A DNA stretch of 64,000 nt. Origin: Meconema thalassinum (Eukaryota > Arthropoda > Insecta > Orthoptera > Tettigoniidae). The translations under genes and the position numbers were made by a program. Location of the stretch: contig OX336388.2 in the NCBI GenBank assembly GCA_946902985.2, positions 1,215,486,609-1,215,550,608 on the forward strand, given 5' to 3'. The notes beneath the pieces are model-generated. The model was not told where the DNA came from. It made no database searches and was given only the letters and a program-made list of their open reading frames with translations. Of this stretch, positions 56,909-64,000 are shown one piece after another (within the stretch, counting starts at the first letter, position 1; each line of letters opens with the position of its first letter).

Positions 56909-58375
56909 TTAAGTCTTGCTACACTTGGCAATTTGTTTCGCCTTCCTCTGAGCCCAGAATTCCCTCATTCTCTGTGAGTGGGCCATCTTGCGCTCCGCTG
57001 TCCTAGTGGTACCTTGTCTTCTTTTCGGGTTCGATGTCACGTCTCGGGTTAGCCCATTAGTCAGTATCTTTTTGCGGAAGAGATCTCTATTGAAGGCGTC
57101 GTCGTGTTTTAGATGCAGCATTTTGAGGTCGTCTTTGGTATTCATAAACCAGGGCATTGTGGTTTTGGGTTTGGAGTCAAAGAAATAAAAAATCTGTTTA
57201 GTCAGCCTGTTTCCGTCCATTCGTTTGAGATGACCGTAATACCGTGCCCGCCTTTTACGGATCGATTCTGAATTTTTCTCTATTTCACTGTAGACTTCTT
57301 TGTTGGATTTTTTATAGTGGACACCATTCTTGTAATTTGATCCCATTATACCTCTGACGATTTTGCGCTCTTTTTTCTCCAGTTCTTCAAGGAGTCCTTT
57401 ATTAGCATTTAGGGATAGGGTTTCGGCTGCATACATAACTACTGGTTTCCAAAAAGTTTCATAATGACGTAGTTTAGTATTCTTGGACAGGCATTTTTTG
57501 TTGTATATTGAGCGCGATGTTTGATAGGCTATTTCGAGTTTGCGTACTCGTTCCTTGAGTGCTTCTTTGTCCAGTCCACTTTTCATGATGATCTCTCCCA
57601 AGTACTTAAATTTTTCCACTCTGTTGATCTTCCCGTATTTTGTCTGCAGTTTTGCTGGGGCGTCTTTGATGTTGGTCATTACTTCTGTTTTTTCGAATGA
57701 TATCTGCAAGCCAGTTTGTTCAGCGATTTCTTTTAAAAGGTCGATTTGCATCTTAGCAGTTTCTACGTCGTTCGACAGAATGGCGATGTCATCAGCGACT
57801 GCTAGACAGTCGACTATGATCCCCTTGGATTTTGCTCCCATTCTCAGAGGGCTATACTCAGTTTCTAATAATTTTGTTCGCCAGGTCCGAATTACTTTTT
57901 CGAGGACGCAGTTGAAAAGCATTGGAGAGAGCCCGTCACCTTGTCTGACTCCCGTTTTGACCTCAAAGGAATCCGACAGACATCCCAGGAACTTTACTTT
58001 GGATTTTGTTTCAGTTAGGGTGGCTCTAATTAATGCCAGCAGTTTCAGGTCAACCCCGAATTCGTTGAGGATGTTCAACAGAACTTCGCGATCTATCGAA
58101 TCGTAAGCCTTCTTAAAGTCCACAAAGACTGATACGTACGATTTGGACCTGAGATTGCAATATCTAATGATGGTTTTGAGGTTGTGGATCTGTTCGGCAG
58201 TTGAACGACCCTTTCTGAATCCCCCTTGGTATTCTCCTATTTGATGCTCGACTTCGGCTTCTAATCGCTCCAGGATAGCAAGTGAGAGAATTTTGTATGT
58301 TACCGGTAGGAGGGATATTCCTCTATAGTTGTTGACGTTTTTCATGCTGCCTTTCTTGTGTAACGGATGGATCAA
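56909..58375 (-). CDS. RTE-like LINE protein, reverse transcriptase and C-terminus
   Basis: This is in the same frame as 58409-60145, eleven codons after the TAA; the first ATG (58375) is incidental. RT motifs are NVNNYRGISLLPVTYKILSL, GEYQGGFRKGRSTAEQIHNL, VSVFVDFKKAYDSIDR (motif A), GVRQGDGLSPMLFN (B) and CLAVADDIAILS (C; VADD where many elements have FADD). The C-terminal region has KFKYLGEIIMKSG, YAAETLSLNAN and KRRARYYGHLKRM, typical of RTE. The end is TNG, then a basic, Arg/Lys-rich tail. Confidence 0.87.
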   Translation of the reverse strand: MIHPLHKKGSMKNVNNYRGISLLPVTYKILSLAILERLEAEVEHQIGEYQGGFRKGRSTAEQIHNLKTIIRYCNLRSKSYVSVFVDFKKAYDSIDREVLLNILNEFGVDLKLLALIRATLTETKSKVKFLGCLSDSFEVKTGVRQGDGLSPMLFNCVLEKVIRTWRTKLLETEYSPLRMGAKSKGIIVDCLAVADDIAILSNDVETAKMQIDLLKEIAEQTGLQISFEKTEVMTNIKDAPAKLQTKYGKINRVEKFKYLGEIIMKSGLDKEALKERVRKLEIAYQTSRSIYNKKCLSKNTKLRHYETFWKPVVMYAAETLSLNANKGLLEELEKKERKIVRGIMGSNYKNGVHYKKSNKEVYSEIEKNSESIRKRRARYYGHLKRMDGNRLTKQIFYFFDSKPKTTMPWFMNTKDDLKMLHLKHDDAFNRDLFRKKILTNGLTRDVTSNPKRRQGTTRTAERKMAHSQRMREFWAQRKAKQIAKCSKT

Positions 58376-58408
58376 GGCCGTTTTCCAATCTTCTGGTAGA
58401 ATTTCATT

Positions 58409-60145
58409 TTACCAAATTTGTTCTATTTGCTTCTGCAAGATTTCAACTGCTTCTTCGGGAGCATATTTCCAAAGTTCTGCAACTACAGAGTCTTCCCCGG
58501 GCGCTTTGTTGTTTTTTAGTCGAGCAATGTGACGCTTGATTTCGTCTTTGTTGGGTGGTCTTGATTCTGGGCATCTGCGAATGGGTTCCTCGGTCTTGAT
58601 GGGATTTTTGGGTTGGTCGCAATTTAGTAAATTCTTAAAGTAATCAGCTAGGATGGTACAATTTTCTTCATTTGAGGTCGCCAGTGTACCGTCCTTTCGC
58701 TGAAAGCATAACGACGGAGGTTTATAACCCGTAAGTTTCCTTTTGAACGTTCCGTAGTACTCTCTGGTGTTGTTTCTTTTAAAGTCTTGGTCGATCTTCT
58801 CAATAAGTGACTTTTCATATTTACGTTTCTCAGCTCGGATCACTTTTGCTGTCTGGGCTCGTTGGGCTTTGTAGGTTTCCCAATCAGTTTGCGATTTTGA
58901 TGAGTAATATTGTTTCCATGCATCGAGCCTTTTCTTGAGAACTGAAACACATGTATCATTCCACCAGGCATGTTTCTTGCTTCTTTTAATTTCAGCAATT
59001 TCCTTGGCAGCCTCGATCAGGCGGTTTTTTGTGTTGTTAAAGTCACAGTCGATTGGTCGAGCCTTTTCCTGGAACTCGGTTACATTCTGTTTGAGTTTAT
59101 CAGTGTCGAAGCGAATAATTTGTTTGGGCGTCTTGTTGGTGTTTGAAGGGACCGGTTTGATTTTAATTATGGACATATAGTGGTCTGAAGCCACGTTTAT
59201 GCCTTTTTTAACCTTAACATTCATAATCTCAGGGCTGTTTTTCCTAGAGATTGCGACGTGATCTATTTGAAACTCTCCGATGGCGTCGACAGGAGATCGC
59301 CATGTTGTCTGCTTTCTGGGAAGATGGCGAAAGTGTGTCGACATGATCTGCAAGTTATGGTTTTCGCAAATGGAGACCAATCTCTCACCATTTTGATTGG
59401 TTCTTTTGTGGGCAGGATAGTTTCCAATGATTTTCCTATACTTGTGTTCTCGACCAAGTTGAGCATTGAAGTCCCCCATAAGAAGTTTAACATGGTGTTT
59501 GGGAATTTTGGCGAGCTTTTCATCCAGTAGGTCCCAAAAGTTATCCACTTCGTCCGGGTCAGATCTGTTCTTGTCATTTGTGGGGGCATGTGCGTTAACT
59601 AGGCTGTAGGTTTTGTTGGCGCATTTGATTGTTAATATGGATAATCGGTCATTAACTGGCTCAAAATTTGCGACCGACTTAAGGATTCTGGTTCTCACAG
59701 CAAACGCTGTTCCAAGCATCACAGATCCATTGAGGACCCACTTTTGAGCTCTGCTCTTGAAAAAGCGGTAACCTTCAGATTCGAAAGTCTCTTCGTCTGG
59801 GTAACGTGTTTCTTGTAGGGCAATGATACATATCTGATTTTCATGTAGTGCGTCGGTGAGAGTTTTCAGTTTGCCAATTTGTGTAAGGGTGTTAATGTTG
59901 AACGTTGCTAGAAAGGTTTTTGATTTGGTTCTGAGTTTCTGACTGGTTGGGATACACCGAGACGCTCCGACTCGTCTCTCGCATGATGTCGAGTCTCCCC
60001 CAGAATCCGAATGAGACTCGTGCGTCGCAGGTTTCACGACGAGGGATTTATCCGAAGACTTACCCCCTGGGGTAAAAGAAATGTTGAAATGTTTTGCCAT
60101 CATGCTCACTTGACTTGAGTTTGTTTTGGACGCATACGCATCCAT
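58409..60145 (-). CDS. RTE-like LINE protein, endonuclease and N-terminal RT region
   Basis: The 578 codons start at the ATG at 60145. The apurinic-type endonuclease (about residues 75-335) shows TFLATFNINTLTQIG, IIALQETRYPDEE, VNAHAPTNDK, LLMGDFNAQLGRE, FQIDHVAISRK and ASDHYMSIIKI, so the Asn, Glu, Asp, Asn and His catalytic positions are all present. A linker follows (HAWWNDTCVSVLKKRLDAWK), then the RT start RLKNNKAPGEDSVVAELWKY. It ends at a TAA (58409-58411) that interrupts an otherwise continuous frame. The family is the one often mis-annotated as craniofacial development protein 2-like. Confidence 0.88.
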   Translation of the reverse strand: MDAYASKTNSSQVSMMAKHFNISFTPGGKSSDKSLVVKPATHESHSDSGGDSTSCERRVGASRCIPTSQKLRTKSKTFLATFNINTLTQIGKLKTLTDALHENQICIIALQETRYPDEETFESEGYRFFKSRAQKWVLNGSVMLGTAFAVRTRILKSVANFEPVNDRLSILTIKCANKTYSLVNAHAPTNDKNRSDPDEVDNFWDLLDEKLAKIPKHHVKLLMGDFNAQLGREHKYRKIIGNYPAHKRTNQNGERLVSICENHNLQIMSTHFRHLPRKQTTWRSPVDAIGEFQIDHVAISRKNSPEIMNVKVKKGINVASDHYMSIIKIKPVPSNTNKTPKQIIRFDTDKLKQNVTEFQEKARPIDCDFNNTKNRLIEAAKEIAEIKRSKKHAWWNDTCVSVLKKRLDAWKQYYSSKSQTDWETYKAQRAQTAKVIRAEKRKYEKSLIEKIDQDFKRNNTREYYGTFKRKLTGYKPPSLCFQRKDGTLATSNEENCTILADYFKNLLNCDQPKNPIKTEEPIRRCPESRPPNKDEIKRHIARLKNNKAPGEDSVVAELWKYAPEEAVEILQKQIEQIW

Positions 60146-60489
60146 GTTGCAACTAAGGTTGTTAGCTCTAGAGGTTGCCTCAAGGTGTTTTCTGGCTTCT
60201 CTATACTACCAAGGCTTCAAGCCTGGGAGTCCCCCAGCACTGATCGGTTCGTCGACCCAGCTTCCCGCTGGGATTGGTTACCCAACCTTCCACTGGGTTG
60301 CTCGACTTAACAGGGGCACCTCGTGTAGGTTACGTGCTGGAGTTGGAGTGAAAGAGGCTAAGTTGGATTCTCTTGCTGAATCCAATAGGTTAATGTTGCA
60401 GATGTTAGCAACGACGCATTTCACTCCCATTTGCCAGAGTCACAATGACTCCTCCCAGGTTTATTCCTGGGACCCTGTATTTATTATAT

Positions 60490-60910
60490 TATTATCATTA
60501 TTATTATTTATATTATGGCATACAACGGCGAGACAAAGCTCATTATTAGCCCCTCGGTGGCAGAAACAAAACTCGAGGGTTCCCGAAAACTACATTTTAA
60601 GGCTCTAAAACCAACAGTTCCTGAGATACTCCCAGAAAACTAATTTAATTTAATTTAACAAACTATTGAAGGAATGCTAGTCGGTAACCATAACAACATT
60701 ATCCCTAGGGGTGACATCCAACTTTCCATCTATTTCTGTAAGAAGCAATGTCACTCCATTTATTACATTTTTGTGAAAGTTTGCAAATGGCTATAAGGTT
60801 ATCACGGGACCAACTTAGACTGTAAAATTCATCAATGCGCATAAGGGGGTCAAGGGGTACCCTAGAATTTTTTCACGTGATTTACACTTGTGATATGTCG
60901 TACAGAATTA
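60490..60910. repeat. Dispersed repeat, unit flanking the LINE (right)
   Basis: cgagacaaagctcattatta, ggctctaaaaccaacagttc, tttgcaaatggctataaggt and aagggggtcaaggggtaccc parallel the left unit in the same orientation. Confidence 0.7.
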
Positions 60911-61009
60911 TATCTCCAAACAGCAACATTATTTTCAAAAAATACTGAATTGAAATAGTATTTTTTGCGGCTATTAGGAATTTGGGCCATTGGAGGCTAA
61001 AAAACCTGA
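60911..61009. other. Short spacer
   Basis: AT-rich, no recognisable feature. Confidence 0.4.
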
Positions 61010-61067
61010 ATATAATAATAAATTTTATTTCAGCCAATGGCCATAATAGTAGGAATACCATACAAGT

Positions 61068-63761
61068 TCATTCGGTACAAAATTTTGTAATAGACATCTG
61101 ACGTTCACCGCATGTTAATACATGATATCTCTCACACTGCCTCTTACATAAAATACACACGCAGTTTAAATTTGGCTGGTGATACTTCTTTTCAGTGCAA
61201 ACTTTATGGTGAAAACCATGCACTGCCATTCGTGTCATCATATGACGGAGTTCATAATTCGAGTTCATCCACTCACAAGTCGTCATGGCATCTGTACAGT
61301 AGAAGTCACTCCAAATATGTCTCCTCTTGTCACGAAGTTCACTCAGTAAAGCATCATATGCTCCAGTGGCGGGCAGCATCCATTGATTTCTTAAATCTTC
61401 TATATAAAATTGCTCTTTGGCCAATACATATACAAGGCGAGAGGATGTGTATTTTGAAAGATTGAGTAACTTTTTTAAGTATACTGCCTTCACTCTTTCC
61501 ATTTTGTCAGGTGTTGCCATATATTTTCCATTGCATATGCAACTATGGGAGTAATTTTGAGCTTAAATAACGCCATGCCTGTATCAAGGGACAATTTTCC
61601 GAGTTGTCTTATGTCATTCATTGCCACAATTGCTGTGTCAACTTTGTCTTGTATGTGCTTCGTAAATACAACTCCCTGTGTTTGGAATGTTACTCCTAAG
61701 TACTTAAAATTGTTCACTAATTGTAATCTTTTGCCTTTATATTCCAAATGATGATTGACTGACAGTCTACCTCCTTTTCTAAAGGCCATGAACATTGTCT
61801 TGTTTTCGTTCAATTTAAGTTCATTTTCGTCCGCCCAGTTTACTAGTCTGTTGAAAGTCTCCTGTAAACTTTCAAGTGATGTGGATGTTAGCACCATGTC
61901 ATCCGCATACATGTATATGGAGACATCTTGATCCTCTATAATCTGGGTCACATCCATGGTTGCAATATTGAACAGGAGAGGACTTAGTGGGTCCCCCCTG
62001 TAGCACACCGATTGTCTGTTCAATGCAATGCGATTCCATTCTGTTGTCATCAATTCGTACTTGGTTACTGGTTAGGATATTTCTTATCAGTCTCGTTAAA
62101 TAGTGCTGATGTCCTATCAGTGAATCTAGCTTCTCCAACATCTTCTTCCTGTTTACTGAATCAAACGCTTTCGAATAGTCGATAAATACCACATTCAACT
62201 TGCCTCTTCCGTGTCGTAAGGCTTCCTCAATGTCACCTTGAAGACATTTAATTGCATGTGTAGTTGACCTGCCTCTCCTAAATCCGAATTGCTCATCTGG
62301 AATTTGGTGTTCCGTTAGATCTGTCAGTCTCAATGTTAGTAGTTTTGTTAACAATTTAAATCCTGAGCATTCCAGAGCTATACCTCGGTATTCATCTGGA
62401 CTACCTGCATCTCCCTTTCCCTTATACAAAACTTTAATTGTGGAGTGCCTCCACTTGCCCGGTATATTCGCTTGTATTAAGCACTGATTGAGAAGGGCCA
62501 ACCAGTCTTCTTTCATTTCTTCAAAACTACCTTTAATGTGTTCATTAAATATCCTATCAGGACCACATGCTTTTTGGTTCTTCAACTGTTGCACAGCTAA
62601 TTCGACCTCGCCACTTGTAAAGGGAACAATTACACTACTACTCTGGTGTTCGCCATTGTAAACTGGTCTTGTGTCATTTGCTTGTAACACTCTCGTAAAA
62701 TGCTTTTCCCAATCCTCCATTGAGAGGTCTCTGGGAAATCGTGGTTGCCGTTCACTCAGAGCCTTGTAGGGGTGTCGTTTTGCTTCTTCCAACATTTTTG
62801 CTTCTTCCTTCTTATGGAATGAAGTTCTTGCATCTGTCAGTATGACTTTATATACTCTCCTTTTTTCTCCATATTTTAGTAAAGCCTCTTTTGACTGGTT
62901 TTGCCTTACTTCATGCAACGCTCTCAGTGCGTCTTTCCGTGCTTTGTAACACTCCACATTAAACCAAGATTTTGCGCGTCTCTGGGATGGGCAGTACGGT
63001 TCTGCTGCTGTTTTGATTATATACTCTATACGCTCTAAAGCCATATTTAAGTCATCATCTTCCTGACAATAGGGTGCTCCTAATGTTTCCACTACAGCAT
63101 TGTGAAGTCTTTCTTTGTTTATCTTCCTGATCAGATGATTATGCTTCTTGATGTTTGGCGATTCACCCCAAGCTTCTATTTCAAATTCCGCTTCCACTGG
63201 TATGTGCTTCCTTATAACAACGTCATCTCTCACTTTTGTATTAATGACCTTGGCGCGTTTCATGTTTGAAAAGATGAGATCGATGGTGCTACTACCATTG
63301 CTACATATGTAAGTTTTCATATGTGGATCATTGACAAGTGATAGGCCTTCACCTTGTAGAAAATTCAACACAGCTTTCGATTTGTTAGTAACCTGATCTA
63401 TCCGACAATTGAAGTCCCCCGCTAAGATGATCATTCCGCTCCTATTTGCTTTCCGCAGCACAAAGTCAAGTTCCTCTATGATTTCTTCTTGTTTATAGTC
63501 CGGTTGAAAGTCCGCACCGATCACTTCTAAAAATTTTGTTTCAATCATTATAACATTTGAGCTGCTATATAACGTTCTCGTTGGTGCAAGTTCTGGGTTT
63601 ACTATACATGTTATCCCACCACTGGGTCTTCCTCTTTCACCTTGTGAAGCAAACGTGTGCATGGTATACCTATTATATTCACACCATTCTCGAGTTAAAA
63701 AAAATTCTGTTAGAATTGCTACTGAATAATTTCGTAGGATGTCTCTTGGAATCGTTTTCAT
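61068..63761 (-). pseudogene. LINE ORF2 polyprotein, two frameshifts
   Basis: Endonuclease: SGGITCIVNPELAP, MIILAGDFNCRIDQ, SSTIDLIFSNMKRA, VIRKHIPVEAEF. RT: LKNQKACGPDRIFNEHIKG, DEYRGIALECSGFKLLTKLL, EQFGFRRGRSTTHAIKCLQG and VVFIDYSKAFDSVNRKKML. At a run of six C (plus 61993-61998) the frame shifts by one. The motif B half GDPLSPLLFN and catalytic YMYADDMVL follow in the next frame (62053-61490). A second shift near 61505 leads to MERVKAVYLKKLLNLSKYT and CVCILCKRQCERYHVL with a Cys cluster. The conventional start lies upstream of 63761. Confidence 0.82.
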
Positions 63762-63813
63762 GACACTTAATAGACCCTCTATGTTCCATACTAATATTGA
63801 GCATTTAAAAATC

Positions 63814-63999
63814 TTATTCCCTGAGTCCTCTGAACCTCCATGGAGTTCGAAAAGGACGACAGATTACATCCTTCGGCCAGAAGTTACTATTGTTTACATC
63901 TTGGAGAGCATCTAGTGGAACCCCTACTTTGTAGGCTCGACAGGACTCCGACCTGCTTACTATCTGACAGTTAACATCTTCTATACCATTTTCTCTTAG
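63814..63999 (-). pseudogene. LINE ORF1, C-terminal end (partial)
   Basis: The window edge cuts this frame. The visible 61 codons include ENGIEDVNCQIVSRSES, YKVGVPLDALQDV and NFWPKDVICRPFR, then TAA at 63814-63816. The pattern (xYKVxVPxxxxxxxxxxxxWPxxVxxRxF) is that of the last part of insect LINE ORF1/Gag-like proteins with zinc knuckles. Confidence 0.65.
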
Positions 64000-64000
64000 A

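Larger units (their letters stand above)
56876..60475 (-). mobile_element. Nearly complete RTE-like LINE with 14-bp target duplication
   Basis: TGTATTTATTATAT flanks the element (56862-56875, 60476-60489). The minus strand carries a 5' UTR of about 330 bp, one long frame (60145-56909) encoding endonuclease and reverse transcriptase, and an AT-repeat tail. The frame has a single TAA. Only one protein is encoded, without a separate ORF1, which fits the RTE clade. Confidence 0.87.
61010..64000 (-). mobile_element. LINE with two ORFs, running off the right edge
   Basis: The minus-strand order is ORF1 end (63999-63814), ORF2 (from upstream of 63761 to about 61068), then an ATA-rich tail near 61010-61023. 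ORF2 has endonuclease, RT and a cysteine-bearing C-terminus. Two single-base frameshifts break it. ORF2 in-frame codons (FKCSILVWNIEG) extend upstream of the ATG at 63761, overlapping the ORF1 end. The clade is not assigned. Confidence 0.85.

Noticed and set aside
57540..58106. 188-codon plus-strand open frame
   Set aside because: A shadow opposite the RTE-like reverse transcriptase; no recognisable motif.

Overview
The window is nuclear DNA from an animal, most likely a polyneopteran insect with a large, repeat-rich genome. It is AT-rich, with GT-AG introns of 1.6-4.4 kb, abundant tRNA-derived SINEs and mobile elements of almost every eukaryotic class. Several SINEs (4878-5209, 9462-9712, 16160-16265, 48885-49130) resemble families I associate with ensiferan orthopterans such as Anabrus. 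That comes from memory and was not checked by a search, so treat it as a weak inference.

The only host gene I can support is the 3' part of an insulin receptor substrate gene (Drosophila chico / vertebrate IRS family) on the + strand. It has four coding exons (37-2040, 4194-4341, 8693-8783, 10430-10624). Their phases agree and they carry the expected SH2-docking tyrosine motifs: YLMM and YLPM for PI3-kinase p85, YVNV, YQNI and YANI for Grb2/Drk-type adaptors. The PH and PTB domains lie upstream of the window. Its introns contain a hAT MITE, two SINEs, a LINE fragment, a decayed minisatellite and a hairpin.

From about 11.1 kb to the end I find no further host gene. The DNA is a dense, nested set of transposons. 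In order: pogo-like and CAGGGTGATTC MITEs (12.5-13.8 kb); a TIR element carrying a SINE and a hAT element (15.7-17.6 kb); a hAT element carrying a piggyBac-like element (20.3-22.1 kb); a BEL/Pao retrotransposon split by a CR1/L2-like LINE, itself split by a solo LTR (23.9-29.2 kb); a 1.06-kb foldback (29.3-30.3 kb); a truncated Tc1 element joined to a LINE (31.3-32.7 kb); and Jockey and GTF2IRD2-like hAT fragments (33.2-35.3 kb).

Two head-to-tail Helitron derivatives follow (35.4-48.1 kb). The first is split by an 8.9-kb TIR element. That element carries a Helitron/HINE-like element with a ~125-bp minisatellite, and the minisatellite is split by a 4.2-kb hAT element with an intact transposase frame. 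Next come a tandemly duplicated tRNA-like repeat (49.3-50.2 kb) and a 5.2-kb hAT pseudogene with a perfect 8-bp target duplication, itself split by a TIR element full of 293-bp repeats (50.4-55.6 kb). The window ends with a nearly intact RTE-like LINE carrying one nonsense codon (56.9-60.5 kb) and another decayed LINE running off the edge (61.0-64.0 kb).

The main value of the window is how well the nested insertions can be resolved: target duplications and restored reading frames fix many boundaries and give a relative insertion order. Nothing here is a clear new host system. The best candidates for something undescribed are the 8.9-kb TAA-flanked TIR element, the tandem Helitron pair and the MITE carrying a tRNA-like core.
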